Below, in pieces: positions 23,926-32,133 of a stretch of DNA of 64,000 nucleotides (its first letter is position 1; each line of letters opens with the position of its first letter). The DNA is from CAIOYC01 sp038327995. GTDB taxonomy: Bacteria; Pseudomonadota; Alphaproteobacteria; Caulobacterales; Caulobacteraceae. The notes beneath the pieces were generated by a model. It saw nothing but the letters and a program-made list of their open reading frames with translations. It ran no database searches and was not told the origin of the DNA. The stretch is from assembly GCA_038327995.1 (NCBI GenBank), contig JBBQLP010000002.1, forward strand, positions 1 to 64,000. The letters run 5' to 3'. Both the position numbers and the translations under genes were made by a program.

Positions 23926-25401
23926 TCACCCTCCGGCAAGGATGCGGCGGATGAAGGGTATCATCTCGGCGCGGGGGATGGTGGCCTGGCCGGGGCGTTC
24001 CGCGCGCCAGGCGTCGTTGCCCTCGACCTGTTCCGACAGGCGGCGGCCAAGGTCGAGGTCCTTGATGGTGACGGTCCCAGCGGCGAGTTCGTCGTCGCCG
24101 ACGATGATCGCGGCGGGGGCATTTCGGCGATCCGCATACTTCATCTGCGGACGCATACCGGATGAACCCAGATAGACCTCCGCCGGAACGCCCGCCCGGC
24201 GAAGCTCGCCCGCGATCTGGAAATAGGTCGCCATGTGATCGGGCGAGAAGGCAATGACAACCACAGGGCCGCGCTGCTCGGACGCCTTGTCGAGCCCAGC
24301 CGCCTTCAGGGTCGCTGCGAGGCGCGAAACGCCGAAGCTGAACCCCGTTGCAGGCGTCCGCTCGCCGGTGAAACGCGCCACGAGATCGTCGTAGCGGCCA
24401 CCGCCGCCGATGGAGCCGAAGGAAATGCGCTTGCCCTTGTCGTCGGTGAGCAGCGCCTCGGCCTCGAAGACCGCGCCGGTGTAGTATTCTAGGCCACGCA
24501 CGATTGTCAGGTCGATCCTCGCTCGCTCTTCGGAGACCCCAAGCGAGTGCAGTATCCGACTTATTTGCGTTAACTCTTCAACGCCATCACTTCCCTCTGC
24601 TGATGATAAAACGCCATCCGCAATATTCAAGAAATCCAGCACCTCCTCCCGTGTTTCCCCGCTCGAAGCGATCAGCAGTTGACGGACACCACGGACAGCG
24701 GATTCCGAGAGTTCAGCACCCTTTGTGAAGTCACCGGACTCATCCAAGCGTCCCGCGCCAAGGAGTTCGGTAACACCCTGCATACCGAGGCGGTCTAACT
24801 TGTCGATAGCGCGAAGAGCTGCCAACCGTTGACGTGGATCGCTCACACCAGCCGAGGTCAAAACGCCGTCCAGCAACTTCCTATTATTGATCTTCACCAC
24901 AGCCGCGCCCTTCGGCAGACCCGCAGCCTCCAGCCCTTCCACCGCCATAGCGATGATCTCGGCGTCGGCTTCGGGGCGGGCGGAGCCGACGGTGTCGGCG
25001 TCGCACTGGATGAACTCGCGGAAGCGGCCCGGACCGGGCTTCTCGTTTCGCCAAACCGGCCCGAAGGCGTAGCGGCGGAAGGGCTTGGGCAGGGTCTCCC
25101 AGTTCTGGGCGACGAAGCGGGCGAGGGGCGCGGTCAGGTCGTAGCGCAGCGCCATCCATTGCTCGTCGTCGTCCTGCAACGCGAAGACGCCCTCGTTCGG
25201 ACGGTCGCTGTCGGGCAGGAACTTGCCGAGCGCATCGGCGTACTCGAAGGCCGGGGTGTCGAGCGGCTCGAACCCATAACGCTCATAGACCCCCGACACC
25301 GCTTCCAGAATGGCGCGCTCGGCGCGAAGGTCGCGGGCGCGGCGGTCGCCAAGACCGCGCGGATTGCGGGCTTCGGGACGGAAAGGAACGGCGTCGGTCA
25401 T
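23926..25401 (-). CDS. hisS: histidine-tRNA ligase HisRS
   Basis: A 491-residue class II synthetase. It begins MTDAVPFRPEARNPRGLGDRRARDLRAE; motif 2 is RYAFGPVWRNEKPGPGRFREFIQCDAD, followed by the His-specific LTIVRGLEYYTGAVFEAE (about residues 303-320) and GSIGGGGRYDDLVARF. The C-terminal anticodon domain is EVYLGSSGMRPQMKYADRRNAPAAIIVGDDELAAGTVTIKDL. Residues about 187-304, the insertion region between motif 2 and the His motif, are encoded by DNA near 48 % G+C, while the flanks are about 70 %, which suggests recombination. It is first in an operon with hisZ and hisG. Confidence 0.94.
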   Translation of the reverse strand: MTDAVPFRPEARNPRGLGDRRARDLRAERAILEAVSGVYERYGFEPLDTPAFEYADALGKFLPDSDRPNEGVFALQDDDEQWMALRYDLTAPLARFVAQNWETLPKPFRRYAFGPVWRNEKPGPGRFREFIQCDADTVGSARPEADAEIIAMAVEGLEAAGLPKGAAVVKINNRKLLDGVLTSAGVSDPRQRLAALRAIDKLDRLGMQGVTELLGAGRLDESGDFTKGAELSESAVRGVRQLLIASSGETREEVLDFLNIADGVLSSAEGSDGVEELTQISRILHSLGVSEERARIDLTIVRGLEYYTGAVFEAEALLTDDKGKRISFGSIGGGGRYDDLVARFTGERTPATGFSFGVSRLAATLKAAGLDKASEQRGPVVVIAFSPDHMATYFQIAGELRRAGVPAEVYLGSSGMRPQMKYADRRNAPAAIIVGDDELAAGTVTIKDLDLGRRLSEQVEGNDAWRAERPGQATIPRAEMIPFIRRILAGG

Positions 25402-25447
25402 GGCCGCGCTCCTATCCGATAGCGCCAGTTGCGGCAAGGAAGGGCGC

Positions 25448-28438
25448 TCAGCCCTTCTTCGGCGCCGGCTTGCCGGGGGCGGGTTTGGCGGGGGCGGCCT
25501 GGGCCTGGCGCAGCGGGGCTTTCACCGCAGTCGGCGGCGCGACGGGCGTGACGGTGATCGCGCCCGTCGCGGGGCTGAACCATGAAGGCTTGTCGTTGAA
25601 GCGCTTCTTCATCGCCGCCACCCAGCCAGAGAAGGCGGCGGCGTCCGAAGCGGCCCGTGCAAAGCCCTGCGCGGTCAGGGCGCCGTCGGACACGCCCGCA
25701 AGCGCCACTCGCAGGGCGTCGGGCGTCGAAGACACCTCCGCCAAACTGGCGTACCGAGTGCGAAGCCGTCCCAACGCCCCGTCGTCGCCCGCGAGGCTGT
25801 AGGCGATGCTGGCGCGCATCAGGCGGCCCTGTTCTTCGCCGGAAAGCGGCTGCGGCGCCTTCCAGCGGTCGCCGAGTTGGGCTTCCAGAAGCTGGGCGGC
25901 GGCGGGCCAGGCGTGCTGTTTCCACTCGGCTTCAGCGCGAATGTCGGACGCGTCGGCAGACTTGTCCGTCAGGAGGATTTCCAGAGCGTGATCGTAGCGT
26001 CCAAGCCCGGTCAGCGCCCGCGCCTCCACGAGACGCCGCTGGGCGTTCAGCGCATTCGGCAAGAGGGTGGTGCGCGAATTGTTGAGTGCGTTCAAAGCAT
26101 CTTCGGGTCGCTTGTCCATCAGGTCGATGACGGCAAGATCGGTCGAGACTGCCGCCTTGGGCACCCCGTCCAGCCGGTTCTCCACCTGATATTTCAGCAG
26201 GTCCGAGGCCTGACCGAGCAGGTCCACAGAGACCAGTCGCTTGACCAATTTGCGCACCATGAAATCGCCGTCGGCGCCGATGGGGGTCAGGTCGCGGAAG
26301 TCGTAGAACAGGGCGAGGGCCTGGATCGGCTGCATTCCGTCCGCCTGCCCGTCGAGGAACAACGCCCTAAAAGCCGAGGCGAGGTCGTCGGCGACGGCGA
26401 CGGAGGCGGGCTGGTCCGGCGAGCGCTGCCCGGCGGATCGCAGGGCCTCAAGCGCTTCGCGCCAGCGCCCTTGGGCGAGGTAGATGTGGCCCAGCGCCCG
26501 CACGGTCTCAAGCTCGGTGGCGTCGCCCCGCCAGCGGTAGCGCAGGCTGTCCAGGGCGGTCACGGCGATGGCGGGCTGGATCAACCCCTTGGCGAGACGA
26601 AGCTGGGTAGCGCGCAGGATCGCCGGAGCCGCCAGCGCGCCATAGGCGCTTTTCGCCACCTGATCGTAGAGGCCGAGCGCCTGATCGGGGTGGTTGTCGG
26701 CCTCCGACAGTTTGCCCTGGGTCAGTTGCACCGCCTGGGTGTCGATGAGATCGAGATGCTCGCCGCTGGCCAGGATCAGCTCATTGCGAGCGGTGCCGAG
26801 ATCGCCTGTCGCCAGGGCGGCTTCCGCATCGAGGCGGGCGAAGCGGGCGCGCCAGACGGGACCGACCAACGGCAGGGCCGCGTGACCGCGGCTGAACTGC
26901 TCGCGCGCGCCGGGAAAGTCGCCGAGCTTCGCCGCCACGTAGCCGCGCCACAGGGCGCTGGCGGGGTCATCGGTCAGGGTGGGCGAGGAGAAGTCCGCCT
27001 GCGCGTCCTTGTAACGTCCGGCCATGGCCCGCGCCGCGCCGCGCAGCCCCCGGAACTCCGCATCGCCGAGCATGGGCTGGTTGGTCTTGGCAAGCAGGTC
27101 CAGCAGGCCGATGGCCTCGAACGACAGTTCCGAACCGACCAGGAAGCGGGCGAGGCCGAGCCGCGCCTGCACGCCCGCCGTCTTGCCCTTGCCGCCTTCA
27201 TCTACGGCGGCGGCGATCAGGCTCTGGTAGCGGCGCGTGAAACCGCCCTCGCCGGTTCTGGACCACCCGGCGAAGTCGATCAGGGCGGGCAGTGAGGATT
27301 GGGCGGGCAGGTCAAGTGCGGGAGCAACAGCGATGGCGCGAGCGCGGGCGGTGGTGGGCGAAAGGGCCAGACCGCGTGGACGGCCGATGCGAACGGTGTC
27401 TCCATCGGTGGAGACCGCGAGGTCCTCGGCGGCGGGCTGGATGACGAGCCCCTGGGTCGAGGGCAGAAGCGCCGCGTCCACGAAGGCGTGAAGCTGATCC
27501 AGCCCCTTTGCGGGCGACAGGGCGGTAACGACCGCCAGCCGGTCGCCGACCACCGGATCGTTCAGCCAGAACACCCCGGTGGAACCCGCCACCTGTGCGG
27601 TCAGGCTGGCCGGTCCCGACGCGTCGTCGCGGGCGAGGGGAATGGCGGTGGGCGGCGTCGTGCTGGGGCCGAGGGTTATCGTCCACAGCCCGCCTAGCGC
27701 CTGCGCGCTGGCCATGACCGTGGGCGGGGCGATGATGCGCACGGCGGAATAGTCCGCCCCCTGCATCTTTTGCATGGTCTGAAACTGGGGCCGTCCTCGC
27801 GGGGCGGCGGAGAGGTCGATGTTGGCCTTGGCGTCGAACACGATCCAGATGGCGTCGCCCCGGCGGAACACAGCGGCGCCCAGTGGTGCGCGCCAGGGGA
27901 AACGCAGCGCCAGCGATCCGCCTTGCAGGTCTGGCTGCATCTTCACAACGCCGTTTTCCGGAACCGGGTTGGCGCGGGCGGCGGGGGCCTGATCCTTGGG
28001 AGACGGGCCTGAAGCGACGGTCGGCGCGGTGTCGGGTGTGGCGAAGAGGTTGAGGAAGGTGGCGCCGTCCGCCTTGCCGAGCCGGAAGCCTGCCCCTTTC
28101 GCGGGCGTGACGCGAAGCTCCAGCGCGCCGCCCTGCACGGCCCAGGTCACAGCCTTGACGAAATGCGGCGGATCAATCTTCAGGCGGCTGACCTCGGGCG
28201 AGACGCCGCGCGCGAACCGCAGCACCACATCGGCTCCATCGCGCCCGACTGAGGTCGGGTCGGTCCCGAACTCGATATGGGTGAGGTCTTTCGCCTGCCC
28301 GACCTTGACCCCAAGCGGAGCGCCCTGCGGAGCCGCTTTCGCCGGAACCGGAGCGGCCCATGCCGCAGGCGTCATCCCGCCAAGCACAAGGCTGGCGCAG
28401 ATGGTGGCGACAAGATGTGGACGAAGGCTGGGCATCAC
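25448..28438 (-). CDS. large secreted TPR protein of the flagellar operon
   Basis: A 996-residue exported protein. A signal peptide (to AWAAPVPA, about residue 30) is followed by an N-terminal beta region of AMIN-like pattern (LGVKVGQAKDLTHIEFGTD, then repeated strands to about 330). The rest is alpha-helical tetratricopeptide-like repeats (ARLGLARFLVGSELSFEAIGLLDLLAK, GHIYLAQGRWREALEALRSAG) and a Pro/Ala/Lys tail. It is the last gene of fliL-fliM-DUF6468-motE-this, so it probably serves flagellar assembly or motility from the periplasm. The role is not defined from sequence. It ends 46 bases before hisS begins on the same strand. Confidence 0.75.
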   Translation of the reverse strand: MMPSLRPHLVATICASLVLGGMTPAAWAAPVPAKAAPQGAPLGVKVGQAKDLTHIEFGTDPTSVGRDGADVVLRFARGVSPEVSRLKIDPPHFVKAVTWAVQGGALELRVTPAKGAGFRLGKADGATFLNLFATPDTAPTVASGPSPKDQAPAARANPVPENGVVKMQPDLQGGSLALRFPWRAPLGAAVFRRGDAIWIVFDAKANIDLSAAPRGRPQFQTMQKMQGADYSAVRIIAPPTVMASAQALGGLWTITLGPSTTPPTAIPLARDDASGPASLTAQVAGSTGVFWLNDPVVGDRLAVVTALSPAKGLDQLHAFVDAALLPSTQGLVIQPAAEDLAVSTDGDTVRIGRPRGLALSPTTARARAIAVAPALDLPAQSSLPALIDFAGWSRTGEGGFTRRYQSLIAAAVDEGGKGKTAGVQARLGLARFLVGSELSFEAIGLLDLLAKTNQPMLGDAEFRGLRGAARAMAGRYKDAQADFSSPTLTDDPASALWRGYVAAKLGDFPGAREQFSRGHAALPLVGPVWRARFARLDAEAALATGDLGTARNELILASGEHLDLIDTQAVQLTQGKLSEADNHPDQALGLYDQVAKSAYGALAAPAILRATQLRLAKGLIQPAIAVTALDSLRYRWRGDATELETVRALGHIYLAQGRWREALEALRSAGQRSPDQPASVAVADDLASAFRALFLDGQADGMQPIQALALFYDFRDLTPIGADGDFMVRKLVKRLVSVDLLGQASDLLKYQVENRLDGVPKAAVSTDLAVIDLMDKRPEDALNALNNSRTTLLPNALNAQRRLVEARALTGLGRYDHALEILLTDKSADASDIRAEAEWKQHAWPAAAQLLEAQLGDRWKAPQPLSGEEQGRLMRASIAYSLAGDDGALGRLRTRYASLAEVSSTPDALRVALAGVSDGALTAQGFARAASDAAAFSGWVAAMKKRFNDKPSWFSPATGAITVTPVAPPTAVKAPLRQAQAAPAKPAPGKPAPKKG

Positions 28439-28498
28439 ATCTCACCCTGCGCCGGGCAGCGTTGAATCGGGGTTAACAGACGCAGACTTGTCCTCGCC

Positions 28499-29569
28499 TC
28501 ACCGCGTCGGGCTGGCGGCCTTCTTGTCGGCGGCGGGAGATGGCGCGGTGAGCTTGGGATCGTCAGCCTTCTTGATCGAAGCGTAGGGTTGCGGCCCGGT
28601 AGATCCGTCCGCCTTGGCCTCCTCGACCGGCTTGGCCTTGGGTTTCGGCTTGTGTTTCGCCTTGGCGATCTTCCGGGGCGCCGGACGTTTGGCCTTGGGC
28701 GTCGCCGGTTCCGCCTTAGCGTCAGCGGCGGCGTCGGGCGCAGCGTCGGCCTTGGCCGTGTCCACCTTCGCAGGCGGCGTCTTCGCAGGGGGCGCCTTGA
28801 CGTTTGTCGCCTTGGCGTCCGGAGCGGGGGGGGCGGCGGCGGCCTGGGCCAACTGCTGCACAGGAGCGAAGCGGCGCGCCAGAAGCTCGGTCAGATGCTT
28901 GGCGTCGGACGCCGCCATCTTGGAGAGGATTTGCGCCAGAAGGGCGGGCTTGGTCATCTCCAGTTGCGCCGCCAGCGGGATACGCACCTTGTCGTCCAGA
29001 GTGGCCATCAGGGGCGCGGCGTCCACCGGCTTCATCTTGGAGTAGACGATAGTCAAGTGATCGACCTCGGCCTGGGTCTTGGCGTCGGCCTGACCCATCA
29101 GAAGCTCGATCTGCGCCTTCAGTTCGGCCATGGTTTTCAGCTTGGCGTCGAGTTTGGCTTCGGCGGCGAGCAAAAGCTGGGTCTGGACGTCGAGGTCCTT
29201 TTCCCGCTGGTCGATCTGGCCGCGCCGGGTCCCGAGACTTTGCAACACCTGCAATTCCGCCGGAGAAAGCCCCGCCGACTTGGCGAGATCAGTCGCGCTG
29301 GGACTGCACACGGGGGCGGCGGCCGCGGGGGTCGTCAGTCCGATGGCGGGCATAGCGGGGGCCTTTGGACCCGCCGTGGCGACCTCCCCGGAAGTGGAGC
29401 CGCCCTTCTTGTCCTTGACGCCCTTGGAAGGCGGCGCGGCGGTTTCGGCCATGGCGCGCGCCGCCGACAGAAACTGCGGCAAGGCTTTCGCGCCCGATAG
29501 GGCGTTCACCGCCAGAACGCCGACGATAGCGACGCCGACGAGGGGCAGCAGACGAGGAATATTGCTCAT
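28499..29569 (-). CDS. MotE-like / MgtE-N-type flagellar chaperone protein
   Basis: A 356-residue membrane-anchored protein: transmembrane helix at about residues 8-25, then a low-complexity linker and a coiled coil (GTRRGQIDQREKDLDVQTQLLLAAEAKLDAKLKTMAELKAQIELL). An MgtE-N-like helical domain follows (VYSKMKPVDAAPLMATLDDKVRIPLAAQLEMTKPALLAQILSKM), and the last 120 residues are Lys/Pro/Ala-rich. MotE-type proteins stabilise the stator or its periplasmic partner in alphaproteobacteria. It lies between the DUF6468 and TPR genes, with 60 bases to the next. The long basic tail is unusual and disordered. Confidence 0.72.
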   Translation of the reverse strand: MSNIPRLLPLVGVAIVGVLAVNALSGAKALPQFLSAARAMAETAAPPSKGVKDKKGGSTSGEVATAGPKAPAMPAIGLTTPAAAAPVCSPSATDLAKSAGLSPAELQVLQSLGTRRGQIDQREKDLDVQTQLLLAAEAKLDAKLKTMAELKAQIELLMGQADAKTQAEVDHLTIVYSKMKPVDAAPLMATLDDKVRIPLAAQLEMTKPALLAQILSKMAASDAKHLTELLARRFAPVQQLAQAAAAPPAPDAKATNVKAPPAKTPPAKVDTAKADAAPDAAADAKAEPATPKAKRPAPRKIAKAKHKPKPKAKPVEEAKADGSTGPQPYASIKKADDPKLTAPSPAADKKAASPTR

Positions 29570-30174
29570 TTACGGCCGTTGAGGCTGAGGCGCATCAGGC
29601 CTTGCAGACTGGGGCGCACGTCGGGTTCGGCGTCGGCGAACAGGGCTTCATCCGCGACGGGACGACGCCGCGCGGCCGGGCGCGAAAAGGCTTCACGCGC
29701 GGGCGTTGCAAGCGTCAGGGTCGGCTCGCTTTCGGCGTCGGGAGCGCGTACAGCGCCGCCGTCCAGAAGCTCGCGCAGACCTGAGCGGGAAAGCGCCATG
29801 CGCGGCTCGCGCTGAGGATCGGGGCGGGTGAGCGGGATCGGCGCGGCGGCCTTAACTTCGGCGGTGGCGGCTTCGGCCCTGCGAGCGGCGGTCTCCGCGC
29901 CCGCTTCAGCCTTCTCGAGCTTGATGGCGAGAGCCCGGGCGGTGTCGATCCGGGCGAGCAGACTGTCGTGGGCTTCCTCAGCGGCGGCGCGCAAGGCGGT
30001 GAGCCCGGCCTCGGCGCGTGCGGCGGCGGCGTCAAGCTCGACCACCGCCTGGGCGAAGTCGGCCTGGCTGGCGCGCAGGGCCTTCAACCGTCCGTTCAGC
30101 TTCCAGCCCATGGCCAATGCGCCCAGCAGCAACAGGGCGAGAAGGACATCGAGCGCGATGGCGATGGGGCTCAT
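29566..30174 (-). CDS. DUF6468-type bitopic protein of the flagellar operon (PflI-like candidate)
   Basis: A 202-residue protein with one N-terminal transmembrane helix (IALDVLLALLLLGALAMGWKLNG, residues 5-27), a long coiled coil to about 110, then a Pro/Arg-rich, probably disordered cytoplasmic part ending SLQGLMRLSLNGRK. It lies between fliM and the MotE-like gene and overlaps the latter by ATGA. Caulobacter PflI, a bitopic protein needed for correct polar placement of the flagellum, also clusters with early flagellar genes. A link to PflI is my inference from topology and position, not sequence proof. Confidence 0.7.
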   Translation of the reverse strand: MSPIAIALDVLLALLLLGALAMGWKLNGRLKALRASQADFAQAVVELDAAAARAEAGLTALRAAAEEAHDSLLARIDTARALAIKLEKAEAGAETAARRAEAATAEVKAAAPIPLTRPDPQREPRMALSRSGLRELLDGGAVRAPDAESEPTLTLATPAREAFSRPAARRRPVADEALFADAEPDVRPSLQGLMRLSLNGRK

Positions 30175-30178
30175 GAGC

Positions 30179-31270
30179 TCATCCTTGCTGCGGGTTGGTT
30201 ACGGCCCGGCGGGCGGCGGGGGTCAGGGGCGCATCGACGCGGACGGCGATGGCGTGGTTGCGCCGTCCCATCCGGCCCTTGGTCAGGGGGATGGTTCCGG
30301 CGCGCAGCTCGATCGGGCTGTCCTGGGTGGCGTTCAGCATCAGGGTCTCGCCGACCTTCAGGTTCAACACCCGGCTTAGCGGCACCTTCTGTTCGTCCAG
30401 CACCGCGCGGACCTCGAGTTCGGTGGTCCAAAGCTCGGTGGCGAGGTGGCTTTCCCAGATGTTGTCGCGACCGAACTTCTCGCCCATGAACTGTTGCAGC
30501 AGCATCTTGCGGATCGGCTCGAGCGTCGCATAGGGCAGGAGAAGCTCGATCCGCCCCCCCCGGTCCTCCATGTCGATGCGCAGCTTGACCAGGATGGCGG
30601 CGTTGGCCGGGCGCGCGATGGCGGCGAAGCGGGGGTTGGTCTCCAGCCGGTCGAGGGTGAAGTTCACCGGGGTCAGGGGCTCGAACGCCGCCTTGGCGTC
30701 GCCCAGCACCACCTCCACCATCCGCTGCACCAGCACCCGCTCGATGGTGGTGTAGGGGCGGCCCTCGATGCGCATGGCTGCCGTGCCGCGCCGCCCGCCC
30801 AGCAACACGTCGACGATGGAATAGATCAGATTGCTGTCGACCGTCAGCAGTCCATAGTTGTCCAGTTCCTGCGCCCGGAAGACCGCCAGGATGGCCGGAA
30901 GCGGGATGGAGTTGAGGTAGTCGCCGAAGCGGATCGAGGAGATATTGTCGAGCGAGACCTCCACATTGTCGGAGGTGAAGTTTCGCAGGGATGTCGTCAT
31001 CAACCGCACCAGGCGGTCGAACACGATCTCCAGCATCGGCAGACGCTCGTATGACACCAGCGCCGAGTTGATAATGGCCCTGACGCCAGTGGAGTCCGCC
31101 CCGTCGTCGTCCGCCAGATCGAAGCCGAGCAGGCTGTCGATCTCGTCCTGGTTGAGGATACGCTCGGCGGGCGCGCTGCTGTGTTCTCCCGCATCGCTGT
31201 CAGGCGCCGCCGCAACGCCGGGGCGCTGGGCTTCCAAGGTTTGGTCGGGGGCGAGGTCGGTTTCGGCCAT
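30179..31270 (-). CDS. fliM: flagellar motor switch protein FliM
   Basis: A 363-residue C-ring protein linking CheY-P to rotor switching. The N-terminal CheY-P binding motif EIDSLLGF lies at 43-50. The CheC-like middle domain follows (ERLPMLEIVFDRLVRLMTTSLRNFT, then IYSIVDVLLGGRRGTAAMRIEGRPYTTIERVLVQRM), and the SpoA/FliN-like C-terminus runs from about 260 (ATELWTTELEVRAVLDEQKVPLSRVLNLKVGETLML). The stretch between the CheY motif and the N-terminus is longer than in enteric FliM, as usual in Caulobacterales. It is the second gene of the fliL operon. Confidence 0.95.
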   Translation of the reverse strand: MAETDLAPDQTLEAQRPGVAAAPDSDAGEHSSAPAERILNQDEIDSLLGFDLADDDGADSTGVRAIINSALVSYERLPMLEIVFDRLVRLMTTSLRNFTSDNVEVSLDNISSIRFGDYLNSIPLPAILAVFRAQELDNYGLLTVDSNLIYSIVDVLLGGRRGTAAMRIEGRPYTTIERVLVQRMVEVVLGDAKAAFEPLTPVNFTLDRLETNPRFAAIARPANAAILVKLRIDMEDRGGRIELLLPYATLEPIRKMLLQQFMGEKFGRDNIWESHLATELWTTELEVRAVLDEQKVPLSRVLNLKVGETLMLNATQDSPIELRAGTIPLTKGRMGRRNHAIAVRVDAPLTPAARRAVTNPQQG

Positions 31271-31293
31271 GAGGGTGTGATCCGAGGCGAGGC

Positions 31294-31899
31294 CTACTGG
31301 ATCAGCATCTCCTGGATCAGAACGCCGTTGATCTTGGCAGGCGCGATAACCAGATTCACCCGGCGCTGGATCTCGGCCCGAAGCTGATAGGTGCCCTGAC
31401 TGCCGGACAGGTCCTCCGGGCGAAGCTCGCGCAGGAAGGTCTGGAACATATCGTTCAGGCGCGGCGCGTTGGGCTCGATGGCGTCGGCGGAGTCGCGGTT
31501 GGGGAGTTCAAACGCCAGCTTCAGTTTGAGGAATGTGGGCTTTCCATCGGCGGTCTGGATGTTAGCGACCAGGTCCGGCATGGCGTAGAAGAGCACCCCA
31601 TCGGGACCTTCGGTGATGGCCGATTTGCCATCCTTGCCGTCCTTCTTCTCGCCGCCTTCCTTCTTCTTGGGCTTCTCATGCTTGGCATGGGCGTCCGCCT
31701 TGTGACCGCCGAGCATCATCATGGCCGCGGTTCCGCCGCCGCCCAGCACCACCAGCGCGCCGACCCCGCCCGCGATCAGGATCATCAGCGGTGGCTTCTT
31801 CTTGGCGGGAGGCACATCGCCCTCGGCGCCCTCGACCGCAGGCGCTTCCGCTTCGGCCGGAGCCTCGGCGTCTTTCTTCTTGCCCTTGCCCTTGAACAT
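31294..31899 (-). CDS. fliL: flagellar basal body protein FliL
   Basis: A 201-residue stator-associated protein: cytoplasmic Lys/Glu-rich N-terminus, one transmembrane helix (LMILIAGGVGALVVLGGGG, about 38-57), a charged linker, then the periplasmic FliL/stomatin-like domain (VLFYAMPDLVANIQTADGKPTFLKLKLAFEL, then LNDMFQTFLRELRPEDLSGSQGTYQLRAEIQRRVNLVI). The start at 31899 (MFKGKGKKK) is chosen; in-frame extension upstream would run through the promoter region. It heads the fliL-fliM operon and is divergent from flgF. Confidence 0.93.
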   Translation of the reverse strand: MFKGKGKKKDAEAPAEAEAPAVEGAEGDVPPAKKKPPLMILIAGGVGALVVLGGGGTAAMMMLGGHKADAHAKHEKPKKKEGGEKKDGKDGKSAITEGPDGVLFYAMPDLVANIQTADGKPTFLKLKLAFELPNRDSADAIEPNAPRLNDMFQTFLRELRPEDLSGSQGTYQLRAEIQRRVNLVIAPAKINGVLIQEMLIQ

Positions 31900-31956
31900 C
31901 TCGCCAACCCCGGACCTGCGGGATGCAGCCCGCCTCAGGGTGGATAAAGACGGTTT

Positions 31957-31964
31957 ATGGTTAA
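31957..31964 (-). promoter_or_regulatory. CtrA-like half-site upstream of fliL
   Basis: On the minus strand TTAACCAT lies 58-65 bases before the fliL ATG. This is the second-form CtrA recognition sequence of Caulobacterales, in which early (class II) flagellar operons such as fliLM are CtrA-controlled. Only the half-site is present; a full TTAA-N7-TTAA is not seen. Confidence 0.4.
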
Positions 31965-32010
31965 CGATCAGTTTGGAAATCGCCTTGCGGCTCCCTGTCA
32001 GCCTTCCGCA

Positions 32011-32025
32011 CGGCAGAAACTGCCG
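32011..32025. promoter_or_regulatory. ftr-like FlbD enhancer palindrome upstream of flgF
   Basis: CGGCAGAAACTGCCG is a perfect palindrome with six-base arms around AAA, and a further half-copy CGGCAAAAC begins at 32036. It lies about 80 bases upstream of the sigma-54 -24 box and matches the symmetric CGGCA...TGCCG pattern of Caulobacter ftr elements bound by FlbD. Confidence 0.65.
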
Positions 32026-32089
32026 GGAAGGCGCTCGGCAAAACCGCGTCGTTAACCTTCTATTTCCATGATTTTGCTGTTCTTTTTCG

Positions 32090-32105
32090 TGGCCCGCCTG
32101 TTGCA
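32090..32105 (+). promoter_or_regulatory. sigma-54 promoter of the flgF operon
   Basis: TGGCCCGCCTGTTGCA: GG at 32091-32092 and GC at 32103-32104, ten bases apart as sigma-54 requires (-24/-12). The predicted transcript starts at about 32116, just at the AAGGAG ribosome site of flgF, so the leader is short. Class III hook/basal-body operons of Caulobacter use this promoter type. Confidence 0.8.
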
Positions 32106-32133
32106 CGGCTCCCGCGGAAGGAGCGCAGGGCGC

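Noticed and set aside
25877..27295. 472-codon open frame on the plus strand opposite the TPR gene
   Set aside because: It is the GC-rich mirror of a real gene: no signal peptide or domain, Gly/Arg/His-rich, and the minus-strand TPR protein is fully coherent.
28589..29500. 303-codon plus-strand frame opposite the MotE-like gene
   Set aside because: Arg/Gly/Leu repeats arise from the Lys/Ala/Pro codons of the true gene read backward.
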